Source of the DNA: Sulfurospirillaceae bacterium
GTDB taxonomy: Bacteria > Campylobacterota > Campylobacteria > Campylobacterales > Sulfurospirillaceae
Direction of reading: 5' to 3'
Length of the DNA stretch: 35,904 bases
NCBI GenBank assembly: GCA_028692875.1
Contig: JAQUWL010000021.1
Span: 1 to 35,904 of the forward strand
Shown: in pieces, positions 26,557 through 35,787 of the stretch
Position numbering within the stretch: the stretch's first letter is position 1
Layout of the letters: each line of letters opens with the position of its first letter
Notes under the pieces: generated by a model
Told to the model about the DNA's origin: nothing
Database searches by the model: none
What the model saw: only the letters and a program-made list of their open reading frames with translations
Made by a program: the position numbers and the translations under genes

Positions 26557-28806
26557 ATGTTAGAAAATATTGTTTTAAAAAAAGTTGCAACATATAGTGA
26601 TGAAGGAACAAATATACTAGATTTGAAAAAAATAAATTTTATTTATGGTTCCAATGGTAGTGGAAAAACAACTGTATCAAATTTTATTTCAAATCCTACA
26701 GATTCAAAATTTACTCATTGTAGTTTGCAATGGAAAAATGGGCAGTACCTCGAAACGATTGTTTATAATAAAGAATTCAAAGAAAAAAATTTCAACTCCT
26801 CAAATAGCATAAAAGGTGTTTTTACTCTGGGACAGGCAACAGATGAAGAAATTAAAATTATAGAAGAAAAAAAAGAAGAGTTGAAACAGATAAAAGAGCA
26901 AGAAGTTATTTTTAAAACATCATTAGATAGGAAAGTCGGTACAGATAAAGATGAAGGAGAAATACAAGTATTAGAAAATAAATTTCAAGAATCTTGTTGG
27001 ACAGATTTGTATAAAAAATATGAATCTACTTTTAATGAAGCATTTGATGGAGTAAAAAGAAAGCAAAATTTCAAAGAAAAAATACTTTATGAGTATGAGA
27101 ATAATGGCGCAAGTTTACTAAAACTGGATGATTTAAAAGATAAAGCACAAACTATATTTGGAGAGATTCCTCAAAAATTAGATGTAATTTCTTTATTTGA
27201 CAATGAAATGCTCAATACAATTGAAGTCAATAAAATATGGAGTATGAAAATAATTGGCAAATTTGATGTTGATATTGCAAACTTGATTCAAAGGTTGAAT
27301 ATTAATGATTGGGTTGCTCAAGGAAAAGAGTATATTCAAGATAACAATATATGTCCATTTTGTCAACAAGAAACTATTACAAGTGATTTTAGAACTCAAC
27401 TTGAAAATTATTTTGATACAACATTTATTGAATCAATTGAGAGTATAAAACTATATAAACAACAATATGATTTGTTATTGGGAAATATTGCTAATCAACT
27501 TAATCAAATAGAAACTACACATAAAAATATAAAGAATACAAAGTTAGATATTGAAAAATTTTCAATTTATTTGAAAACGCTTATGAGTCAACTTAACTCA
27601 AATAAAGAGATACTGAATAACAAGATTAAAGAACCGAGCCGAGTATTAGAGCTTATTTCAACGAAAGAGCAATTTGACAATATTAAAGCGTTAATAACAA
27701 CAGCAAATGAAAATATCAACAAACATAATCAAATTGTTGAAAACTATCAAGCAGAAAAAACTTTTTTAATTAGTTCAATTTGGAAATTTTTGATTCATAG
27801 TTTTGATGTTGAAATTAAAGAGTATATAAAAAACCATAATAATCTAGAAAAAGGGATAGAAAGTCTAACAAAACAATATAAAGAAAAACAGGAAGCATGG
27901 AAAAAATTAAATAATGAAATAAAAGAGTTAGATAAAAACATTACTAGCGTTCAACCGACAATAGCTGAAATAAACAAACTTTTAAAATTTTATGGATTTT
28001 TAAATTTTGAGATTGTACCTTCGGATAGGAATATAAACCAGTATCAAATTAAACGAGAAGATGGCAGTTTGGCGCAAGAAACCCTTAGTGAAGGTGAAAT
28101 TACTTTTATTACTTTTTTATATTACTATCAACTTGCGAAAGGTGCAATTAGTGAAAATGAAGTATCAAGTGATAGAATTTTAGTTATTGACGATCCTATT
28201 TCGAGTTTAGATAGTAATGTACTTTTTGTTGTAAGTACGTTAATAAAAAGGATAATTGATGATATACGAGAAAATCGAGGCAATATTAAACAGTTGATTA
28301 TTTTAACTCATAATGTTTACTTTCATAAAGAGGTATCCTTTATTAATGGTAGAGATACTGGAGTAAGAAAAGACACACACTTTTGGATTTTACGAAAAAA
28401 AAATAAAGTTTCTACATTTTTTCCTTATCCAAAAAATCCAATCAAAACATCTTATCAATTATTATGGCAAGAACTAAAAGATAAAGAAAAAAGTTCTGCT
28501 GTTACCTTGCAAAATACGATGAGAAGAATAATTGAAAATTATTTTAAAATTCTTGGGAATTATAGTGATGATAACTTGATTGAAAAATTTGATGACTATG
28601 AAGAACAAGTAATATGCCGTTCACTTATCTCATGGATTAATGACGGTTCACATAGTGTATCCGATGATTTATATGTGGAAGATCAAGATGAATCTATGGA
28701 AAAATATTTAGGTGTTTTCAAAAATATTTTTAAATATACAAATCATGAAGGACATTATAATATGATGATGAATTTAGAAGAAAAGGAAAATAACAATGCC
28801 ATTTAG
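26557..28806 (+). CDS. PrrC/RloC-like AAA_13 ATPase, candidate anticodon nuclease or toxin
   Basis: 749 residues. Walker A IYGSNGSGKTT (about residues 28-38), a coiled coil with CPFC at 266-269 that looks like a zinc hook, the ABC signature LSEGEIT near 510, Walker B ILVIDDPISSLDS and the H-loop LTHN. This is the AAA_13 (PF13166) layout of RloC and PrrC, tRNA anticodon nucleases used against phage. The C-terminal part has R656-x3-E660 (MRRIIENYF) and H699 (NDGSHS), similar in order to the PrrC catalytic Arg-Glu-His but with wider spacing, so nuclease activity is a candidate only. The gene is visibly more AT-rich than sbcC and has no TACATGTA. It overlaps the next gene by 11 bases. Confidence 0.75.
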   Translation: MLENIVLKKVATYSDEGTNILDLKKINFIYGSNGSGKTTVSNFISNPTDSKFTHCSLQWKNGQYLETIVYNKEFKEKNFNSSNSIKGVFTLGQATDEEIKIIEEKKEELKQIKEQEVIFKTSLDRKVGTDKDEGEIQVLENKFQESCWTDLYKKYESTFNEAFDGVKRKQNFKEKILYEYENNGASLLKLDDLKDKAQTIFGEIPQKLDVISLFDNEMLNTIEVNKIWSMKIIGKFDVDIANLIQRLNINDWVAQGKEYIQDNNICPFCQQETITSDFRTQLENYFDTTFIESIESIKLYKQQYDLLLGNIANQLNQIETTHKNIKNTKLDIEKFSIYLKTLMSQLNSNKEILNNKIKEPSRVLELISTKEQFDNIKALITTANENINKHNQIVENYQAEKTFLISSIWKFLIHSFDVEIKEYIKNHNNLEKGIESLTKQYKEKQEAWKKLNNEIKELDKNITSVQPTIAEINKLLKFYGFLNFEIVPSDRNINQYQIKREDGSLAQETLSEGEITFITFLYYYQLAKGAISENEVSSDRILVIDDPISSLDSNVLFVVSTLIKRIIDDIRENRGNIKQLIILTHNVYFHKEVSFINGRDTGVRKDTHFWILRKKNKVSTFFPYPKNPIKTSYQLLWQELKDKEKSSAVTLQNTMRRIIENYFKILGNYSDDNLIEKFDDYEEQVICRSLISWINDGSHSVSDDLYVEDQDESMEKYLGVFKNIFKYTNHEGHYNMMMNLEEKENNNAI

Positions 28807-29446
28807 TGATAAATTAATTAAAGAAATTGATGATTATGTTGTATCTCATTTACCAGATGATAGTTGGTATGAAAACTACTTTAATTTTATTGATGATAAA
28901 GTTCTTGCTGAAAGGTTAGAAAAAGAATTTAAAACAGTAAGATATATTTACAAAATTTTGGAGGGTTTGAAATCAACTGATGAATTACAATTAGCACAAA
29001 TTCGTATTCAAATAATTTTATATGCTTCTATTTATGAAGCAATGGTGCATTATCTATTATTTGAAAAACTAAAAGATAGAAAAGAAGTAAATGAGTTATT
29101 TGATATTACTATACCAGTTGAAATTTCAATACCTGCGCATAAAAAAGAAAAAATTCTTAGTGCTTTAGAGCATGATGGAAAAGAAATTTTGACATACGAA
29201 AAAAAGAAAAAAAAGACAGATATTTCAAAAATTAGATTTGATAAAAAAGCAGAGTGCCTTTATTCTCTTGGTTTTATTGACGAAGAACTTAAAGAGGAAT
29301 TGATTCTATTTTATGAATATAGGAATGCTATTCATATACATGCAGAAATCAAAAAAGATATTCAATATGAGCTTGAAATTTCTAAAAAAGCTTATTGGCG
29401 ATTTCAAAAATTTAAGCAACTTGTTGAAAATAAATTAAAAAGTTAA
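28796..29446 (+). CDS. HEPN-like protein paired with the AAA_13 ATPase
   Basis: 216 mostly helical residues. Near the C-terminus, YEYRNAIHIHAEI contains R176-x3-H180 and R176-x5-H182; the latter fits the R-x4-6-H signature of HEPN ribonucleases, many of which have an RN-x-I-H core. It resembles the short HEPN proteins (MAE_28990/MAE_18760 type) found beside ABC-type ATPases, though I cannot confirm the family by eye. Its start overlaps the ATPase gene by 11 bases, so the two are translationally coupled and probably act together. An alternative is a non-catalytic antitoxin-like partner. No TACATGTA is present. Confidence 0.6.
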   Translation: MPFSDKLIKEIDDYVVSHLPDDSWYENYFNFIDDKVLAERLEKEFKTVRYIYKILEGLKSTDELQLAQIRIQIILYASIYEAMVHYLLFEKLKDRKEVNELFDITIPVEISIPAHKKEKILSALEHDGKEILTYEKKKKKTDISKIRFDKKAECLYSLGFIDEELKEELILFYEYRNAIHIHAEIKKDIQYELEISKKAYWRFQKFKQLVENKLKS

Positions 29447-29449
29447 GTA

Positions 29450-30943
29450 ATGTCCCTCTCAAAATCCCTCTATACTAGAGCCGTTCAATGCCCAAAATCC
29501 CTCTGGCTGAAAAAGTACACGCCAGAGGTTTTAACCACACCCGATGCTAGTGCCAAAGCGCGGTTTGAGACGGGTAACATCGTGGGGGATTTGGCGTGTG
29601 AGTTGTTTCCTGATGGGCGTGAGATACCTTTTGATGCACACGATTTTAAAAGTATGGCGAGGCTGACTAAGGCGTATCTTGAGGAGGGCGTGGAGAACAT
29701 CTACGAGGCGACGTTTATACATGAGGGCATCGTGGTGATGGTGGACATCTTGCGCCAAACGCCTCTTGGCTTGGAGCTGTATGAAGTGAAGAGTTCCACC
29801 GATGTGAAGCCTATTTATCTGCATGATGTTTCCATTCAGCTGTATGTTTTAGAAGCCCTTGGGTTTAGGGTTGGGGCGTGTCATGTGGTGCATATCAACT
29901 CAGGTTATGTGCGAGAAGAAGCATTGGAGCTTGAAAAGCTTTTTGCAATAGTGGATGTTACAGGTGAAGTGCGAGATTTGCAAGGCTCTATTCCTGCGAG
30001 GCTTGAAGCGTTTGAGGCGTATCTGGATGATAAAGTTCATGAGCCAAACATCGACATTGGAAAACAGTGCAATGACCCTTACGAGTGCGATGCAAAGGCG
30101 TATTGTTGGAAGGTTCAGCGACATATCCCAGAGTACAGCATCTTTAACATCTTCAATCTTGGCAGTAAAAAACAACAAGAACTTTATGCCCAAAACATCG
30201 TGGCTATCGAAGCTATACCCGAAGAGTTTGCGATGACACCCATCCAATGGCAAAAGGTTGATAACTGGAAAAAGCAACACACGTTTATCGACCATGATTC
30301 AATCGCTGAGTTTTTGGAAACACTCACCTATCCCATCTATCATCTTGACTTTGAAACCTTTCAACAAGCCATTCCTTTGTGGAGCAGTGTCAGTCCTTAT
30401 AAACAAATACCGTTTCAATACTCTTTACATGTAGAACACCGTGATGGCACTTTGGAGCATAAAGCATTTCTAGCTGAGGCAGGAGTTGACCCAAGACGTG
30501 CTTTGGCTGAGAAACTAGTCGAAGATATACCTTTACATGTAAATATTTTGACATACAATATGAGCTTTGAAAAAGGCGTTATCACCTCACTCGCCCAGCT
30601 GTATCCAGACTTGTCAACTAAGCTTATGCACCTGCACGACACCATCAAAGATTTGATGATTCCTTTCCAAAAAGGACACTACGTCACCCCAAGTATGCAA
30701 GGCAGTTACTCCATCAAATACGTTCTTCCTGCCCTTGTTCCTGAGATGGAACTCGCCTATAAAAAGCTAGAGGGCATCCAAAATGGCGGTGACGCTATGA
30801 ACGCCTTTGCCTCTTTACATGTAAAGCGTTTGGAAGAGCAAATGAAAGTGCGTGAGCAGTTGTTGCAGTACTGTGAACTCGATACTTTGGCTATGGTGAA
30901 GGTGTTGGGAAAATTGAAAGAAGTAAGGAAAAAGAATGAGTAA
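29450..30943 (+). CDS. DUF2779 protein: Cas4-like PD-(D/E)xK nuclease plus DEDD exonuclease
   Basis: 497 residues. N-terminal half: E87, D99, E112-x-K114 (LYEVKSST) and Q130 form a Cas4/RecB-like PD-(D/E)xK site. C14 with C207, C213 and C219 can hold a [4Fe-4S] cluster as in Cas4 and AddB. C-terminal half (DUF2779): D300-x-E302 (YHLDFETF), D397 (HDTIKDL) and D478 (CELDTLAM) fit a DEDD 3'-5' exonuclease. It is therefore a double nuclease for DNA or RNA ends; the substrate is unknown. It carries three TACATGTA copies (30426, 30534, 30816, all LHV), unlike both neighbours. The stop overlaps the start of the helicase gene by eight bases. Confidence 0.8.
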   Translation: MSLSKSLYTRAVQCPKSLWLKKYTPEVLTTPDASAKARFETGNIVGDLACELFPDGREIPFDAHDFKSMARLTKAYLEEGVENIYEATFIHEGIVVMVDILRQTPLGLELYEVKSSTDVKPIYLHDVSIQLYVLEALGFRVGACHVVHINSGYVREEALELEKLFAIVDVTGEVRDLQGSIPARLEAFEAYLDDKVHEPNIDIGKQCNDPYECDAKAYCWKVQRHIPEYSIFNIFNLGSKKQQELYAQNIVAIEAIPEEFAMTPIQWQKVDNWKKQHTFIDHDSIAEFLETLTYPIYHLDFETFQQAIPLWSSVSPYKQIPFQYSLHVEHRDGTLEHKAFLAEAGVDPRRALAEKLVEDIPLHVNILTYNMSFEKGVITSLAQLYPDLSTKLMHLHDTIKDLMIPFQKGHYVTPSMQGSYSIKYVLPALVPEMELAYKKLEGIQNGGDAMNAFASLHVKRLEEQMKVREQLLQYCELDTLAMVKVLGKLKEVRKKNE

Positions 30944-33900
30944 TAATCCATACAATATTATTTTTTGCGATATTGAAGCCAATACAAAAACAAAAAAAGT
31001 TCAAGAAATTGGTTTATTGCATCAAGATAAAGAGTTAAAAACTTCATCTATGCAAGAGAGTATAGCATTTATCAATCTTTGTGACTCTGATTATCTTGCA
31101 GGACATAATTTTATAGATTTTGATATGGAGATATTGAAAGAAACCTCTATGTATCAGCATATTAAAGAATATAACATTATAGATACATTGCCTTTATCGT
31201 TGCTTCTTTTTAATGAAAAAACAGTACATAGCCTTCCTAAAAACTATAAGAGTGAAGATGATTTTAAAAACAATCCCGTCGAAGATTCTAAAATTACATT
31301 AAAACTATTTATCAAACTAGAAGAGAGATTTTTATCTTTAGATAAAGATACGCAAACAATTTTTTATTCGCTTTTAAAAGAGGAAGTCTATTTCAAAGCT
31401 TTTTTTAAATATATTGACGACAAAGTAGTTTTAGTTTCTCTAAATCATCCTCAATTAAAAAGTGCGATAAGAGAAGTCCATCAAAACGTTATCATTAACT
31501 ATGACTATTTAGAAGAAGTTATAACAACAAATCCTATAGAATTGGCATATATCTTAGCTATTTTAACACCCCATATAGAGATAAAATCACACCCTCCTAA
31601 AATTCTATTTTCATATCCGCATATTGTTGAGATGCAAAAAAAGCTCTGTTTTGATCTCGACAATGCCAATGAAACTTTAAGTGCTTTTTCAAAAGAAATA
31701 TTTGGATTTGGTGAGTTTAGAGAATTCCCTAGACTAAATGCAGGTGTGTTGGATGATCCAATAATTTCACAAAGAGAGATTGTTGAAGCATCACTTCGTG
31801 ATGAGTCTTTTTTGGTCATTCTTCCAACAGGAGGTGGGAAAACATTTACGTTTTGGCTTCCAGCAGTTTTCAAAGCAAAAGCCTATAAAGCTCTAACGGT
31901 TGTCATATCGCCTTTGCAAGCATTGATAGAAGATCACATCAAAAGTTTTAATGCCAAAGTAGCGAACTTTAAAGCCGTGGCTATAAGCGGTTTTATGAGT
32001 CCATTGGAGCGAAGTGAAGCGATAGAACAAGTCATCAATGGAGAAGCGGATATACTCTATCTTGCGCCTGAATCTTTACGCTCAAATATGATATTTGGCA
32101 TACTGAAAAATAGGCTTATTGAAAGATTTGTGATTGATGAAGCACACTGTTTGTCCACATGGGGCAATGATTTTAGGCAAGATTATTATTATATTTGTGA
32201 GTATGTTAAAGATTTGTTAGATAAAAAACCTTTTCAAAAGCATATCCCTATCTCATGTTTTACAGCAACAGCAAAGCCTAGTGTTATTGAAGATATAGAG
32301 AAGTTTTTCCAAGAAGGCTTAAATATAAAATTGGATAAATATTTAGCTGTTCCAGAACGAAAGAATTTAAAATATCAATCAATACCAATAGGAATAAAAG
32401 ACAAATATAATGAACTTTTGAGGCTTATCAATGAAAACGAAGGTTCCACTCTTGTATATATTCCTTCTTCAACAAAAAGTTGTGATGAAATAGCTGAAAA
32501 ACTATCTTTAGACACTACAAAAATCGTCAAATCATTTCATTCAAAAATTGATTCACAAGATAAGATGACGATACTGAAAGATTATATTGAAAATAGAATT
32601 GATATTATAGTTGCGACAACAGCTTTTGGTATGGGAGTTGATAAGTCAAATATAACTAATGTCATTCATTATGAAGTTTCAGATTCGTTGGAAAGTTATG
32701 CGCAAGAAGCGGGTAGGGGTGCTAGGGATGAAAAGTTAAGTGCGTATTGTCCTATATTGTTTAATGAAGATGATTTGGACAAGCATTTTCATGCACTTAG
32801 CAGATCAAAACTAACAGCCAGTGAAATTAATTCTATCTTTAAAGTGATAAAGAAATCTAAAACTGATGTGATGCATAAAACAGCTTTTGAGTTAGCGCAC
32901 GATGCGGGTTGGGATGTAGAAGATAGTTCTTCAGATTATCTCACAAAAGTAAAAACAGCACTTTTAGAGTTGGAGCGAGAGGGTTATATCAGTAGAAAAA
33001 GAAATAAAACCAACTTTTTTGCTGATTCGATAGCCTCAGAGGGTATGGCAGAACTTCATGAAAAACTAAAAGATTCAAATTACAATGAGAATGGAAAACA
33101 AACACTCATATTGGTATTGCAAAGTATTCTTGGTAGAGGCAAAGTAGAGTCTGTACAAGTAGATGAATTAGCATATCTTTTAGGATATGAAAAAGATGCT
33201 ATATCTTTAGCAATTTATCAGCTTAAGGAGATGAATATTTTAGGGGACAGTAAGGATTTAAGCTTAGAACTTAGTTTGGAGACTGTTGGAAAGTTCCAAA
33301 ATATTGCAATAATAGAACTATCTTTGTTGCAATACCTAGAATCTTTACAAGGCGCACAAATATCCATGAGAGAATTAAATGAACATTTGCATAGTCAAAA
33401 AATAATCCATAATAATCAGATAGAGTTAATAAAATCAATTATAAAAAACTGGAAAGATAAATCAAATTTTTTATTCAAAAGAATAAACAGAGAACAAGAT
33501 TTGTGGTATTTTAAATTTTTAGAGTTAGAAAATGTTAAGAACACCATAGCATTAAAGCATAGAATCGCAAAACAAGTTTTAACTTTCTTTACCAAATATT
33601 TAACACCCAGCAAAAAAGAAAAAATTATTTTTTCCTTGAAAGAGTTACATGAGGAACTAGATACTAGTGTTACTATAAAAGAGATAGACAAGACATTATT
33701 GTATTTGCATCATTTGAATATATTGGAATTATTAACGGGTAGATTTATAAGCTATAGCCCTATGGATATTCATGTTGAAGAAAAATCTTCTCTCAAAAGA
33801 AAATACACAGAATATAAAAATAGACTGGAAGAGCATTATAGAACAAAGATTGAATCCATTCATATTATGGGAGAGTATGCAAAAAGACTAAAAGGTGATG

Positions 33901-35741
33901 ACTATAAAGCTATATTATTTTTAAAAGATTATTTTACATTGTCATATGATTCATTCAAAAAGAAGTACAATCTTTTAAAAGAGCAGATTTCTAGGCCTAT
34001 TACACAACAAAGATTCAACAAAATCTTTGAAAAAATGTCAGATGAACAGAAAGAAATCATTGAAGATACCAAAAGTAAAGCTATGATGGTTTTAGCAGGA
34101 CCGGGAAGTGGCAAAACAAAAGTTTTGGTGCATAAGATAGCCTCTTTGATTTTGACAGAAGATATTAAGCCTGAGCAATTCATGATGCTTACTTTTTCAA
34201 AAACTGCAAAATGGGAATTTAAAACAAGACTCAATGAACTAATTGGTGCATTATCATACGATGTAGAAATTCAAACATTTCACTCTTACGCTTTAAAATT
34301 GATAGCTAGAAATACAAAAAATGATGAAGGTATTTTAGATAAAGCTATAGAAGAAGCCACAAGAGCAATCAATAACGGTAATATTAAATTACCTTACATA
34401 ACGGTTTTAGTTTTGGATGAGTTTCAAGATATTAACGAAAAAAGTTTTGAATTCGTTAAAGCTATTTATAATGCTAATGCTCAAGATTTAAAAATTATTG
34501 CTGTTGGCGATGATGACCAATGTATCATGGAGCATATTGGTGCCGATGTACGGCTTATAGATGCTTTTGAAAAAGAATTTGGAACCAATGAAGAAGGGGA
34601 GAATTTATACAAGCAGTATGAGCTTTTATGTAATTTTAGAAGCCATAAAAATATCGTTGAGTATTCTAATAATTTTGTCTCCACAGTGAGTCATAGATAT
34701 AAACATAGCCCTCTTTATGCGTATTCGCAAGAAAAGGGAAGTGTGTGTGTTTGCACCTATACTTCAGCCCTATCGCTGGTCACTCCTGCCATAGAGCTTA
34801 TAAAATTGGAAGAAAAATTAGAAAACATTGCTATATTGGCTTTTACTAATGATGAAGTTATGCAAATTTACTCTTTGTTGCAAGAAAATCATATAGAAGC
34901 AAAATATATTATTGAAAGAGAGAAGTTTGAGTTAAAAAATATTATTGAGCTATTTGAATTTAATAAAGTTTTAAATAGCTTTTTATCCGATGAAACTTCC
35001 TATAAAGAGAGTTACTTTGAAAAATCACTCAAAATAATAGAGGAAAAATATAAAAGCTCAACCAATCTTAAACTGCTTTACAAAATCGTAGATAGATTTA
35101 TGAATGAAAGTGATGATTACTATATCTCTCAATGGATCTCTTACTTAGAAGAGATAAAATTGGAAAGTTTTGAAGATTATAAGAAAAATATCGTTGTATC
35201 GACGATACATAAATCAAAAGGGATGGAGTTTGATAAAGTATTTTTATTGGTCGGCGAAAATCCAAATGATGATATAAAAAAGAGATTATATTATGTAGGA
35301 ATGACGCGCGCAAAATATGCACTTAATATACTAAGAAAAGGAAAAGATTATAACAGTAAAAAGGATTATGCCCAGTATGTATTGGATGAGCACCCTTATC
35401 TGCAAAATGAAAAAATCTTTACACATGTTATGAGTTTATCTGATATACGCCTTGGTTTTGATGTGGATAAATACAGCAAAAATGATAGTTTTTTTGCTGG
35501 GATGAAAGTATCGATTGAAAAAAAACCAAATTTTGACAATATGTGTATCATTTGTAACAATAGAGTTATTGGTATATTTTCAGATTCATTTCAAAAAATA
35601 TTAATGGAAAAACTAAGCGGCGGTTACCTTTTTAATGAGATAGTGATTGATAATGTTGTCGTATGGTTTGACAGAGATAATAACAAATATCTGAAACATC
35701 CGTTGTGCAAGATTGTATTGAAAAATAATAAAATAGTTTGA
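30936..35741 (+). CDS. DEDD exonuclease-RecQ helicase-UvrD helicase fusion
   Basis: 1601 residues with three enzymes in order. (1) Residues ~1-130, DnaQ-like exonuclease: D12-x-E14 (FCDIEAN), GHNFIDFD (D61/D63), D83, VED117. (2) ~270-640, RecQ-type SF2 helicase: LPTGGGKT (K302), DEAH 401-404, TATA, FGMGVDK and QEAGRGARD; a winged-helix-like region follows but the RecQ zinc cysteines are not seen. (3) ~1030-1480, UvrD-type SF1 helicase: GPGSGKT 1055-1061, DEFQD 1161-1165, GDDDQC, NFRS, STIHKSKGMEF and LYYVGMTRAK. All key residues are intact. Translational overlap with the DUF2779 nuclease suggests joint action. It is AT-rich with no TACATGTA. Role: likely DNA repair or anti-phage DNA processing; not established. 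Confidence 0.88.
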   Translation: MSNNPYNIIFCDIEANTKTKKVQEIGLLHQDKELKTSSMQESIAFINLCDSDYLAGHNFIDFDMEILKETSMYQHIKEYNIIDTLPLSLLLFNEKTVHSLPKNYKSEDDFKNNPVEDSKITLKLFIKLEERFLSLDKDTQTIFYSLLKEEVYFKAFFKYIDDKVVLVSLNHPQLKSAIREVHQNVIINYDYLEEVITTNPIELAYILAILTPHIEIKSHPPKILFSYPHIVEMQKKLCFDLDNANETLSAFSKEIFGFGEFREFPRLNAGVLDDPIISQREIVEASLRDESFLVILPTGGGKTFTFWLPAVFKAKAYKALTVVISPLQALIEDHIKSFNAKVANFKAVAISGFMSPLERSEAIEQVINGEADILYLAPESLRSNMIFGILKNRLIERFVIDEAHCLSTWGNDFRQDYYYICEYVKDLLDKKPFQKHIPISCFTATAKPSVIEDIEKFFQEGLNIKLDKYLAVPERKNLKYQSIPIGIKDKYNELLRLINENEGSTLVYIPSSTKSCDEIAEKLSLDTTKIVKSFHSKIDSQDKMTILKDYIENRIDIIVATTAFGMGVDKSNITNVIHYEVSDSLESYAQEAGRGARDEKLSAYCPILFNEDDLDKHFHALSRSKLTASEINSIFKVIKKSKTDVMHKTAFELAHDAGWDVEDSSSDYLTKVKTALLELEREGYISRKRNKTNFFADSIASEGMAELHEKLKDSNYNENGKQTLILVLQSILGRGKVESVQVDELAYLLGYEKDAISLAIYQLKEMNILGDSKDLSLELSLETVGKFQNIAIIELSLLQYLESLQGAQISMRELNEHLHSQKIIHNNQIELIKSIIKNWKDKSNFLFKRINREQDLWYFKFLELENVKNTIALKHRIAKQVLTFFTKYLTPSKKEKIIFSLKELHEELDTSVTIKEIDKTLLYLHHLNILELLTGRFISYSPMDIHVEEKSSLKRKYTEYKNRLEEHYRTKIESIHIMGEYAKRLKGDDYKAILFLKDYFTLSYDSFKKKYNLLKEQISRPITQQRFNKIFEKMSDEQKEIIEDTKSKAMMVLAGPGSGKTKVLVHKIASLILTEDIKPEQFMMLTFSKTAKWEFKTRLNELIGALSYDVEIQTFHSYALKLIARNTKNDEGILDKAIEEATRAINNGNIKLPYITVLVLDEFQDINEKSFEFVKAIYNANAQDLKIIAVGDDDQCIMEHIGADVRLIDAFEKEFGTNEEGENLYKQYELLCNFRSHKNIVEYSNNFVSTVSHRYKHSPLYAYSQEKGSVCVCTYTSALSLVTPAIELIKLEEKLENIAILAFTNDEVMQIYSLLQENHIEAKYIIEREKFELKNIIELFEFNKVLNSFLSDETSYKESYFEKSLKIIEEKYKSSTNLKLLYKIVDRFMNESDDYYISQWISYLEEIKLESFEDYKKNIVVSTIHKSKGMEFDKVFLLVGENPNDDIKKRLYYVGMTRAKYALNILRKGKDYNSKKDYAQYVLDEHPYLQNEKIFTHVMSLSDIRLGFDVDKYSKNDSFFAGMKVSIEKKPNFDNMCIICNNRVIGIFSDSFQKILMEKLSGGYLFNEIVIDNVVVWFDRDNNKYLKHPLCKIVLKNNKIV

Positions 35742-35748
35742 GGTAAAA

Positions 35749-35787
35749 ATGAGTATTTTTAAGTGGCTAAAGCTTTACCATAGGTAG
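35749..35787 (+). pseudogene. Gene cut by the IS256-type insertion (first 12 codons)
   Basis: An ATG seven bases after the helicase stop, preceded by GAGGTAAAA, begins MSIFKWLKLYHR and hits TAG at 35785-35787, exactly where the insertion-sequence end begins. A fourth gene of the helicase operon was probably interrupted here; its remainder would lie beyond the element. Confidence 0.6.
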
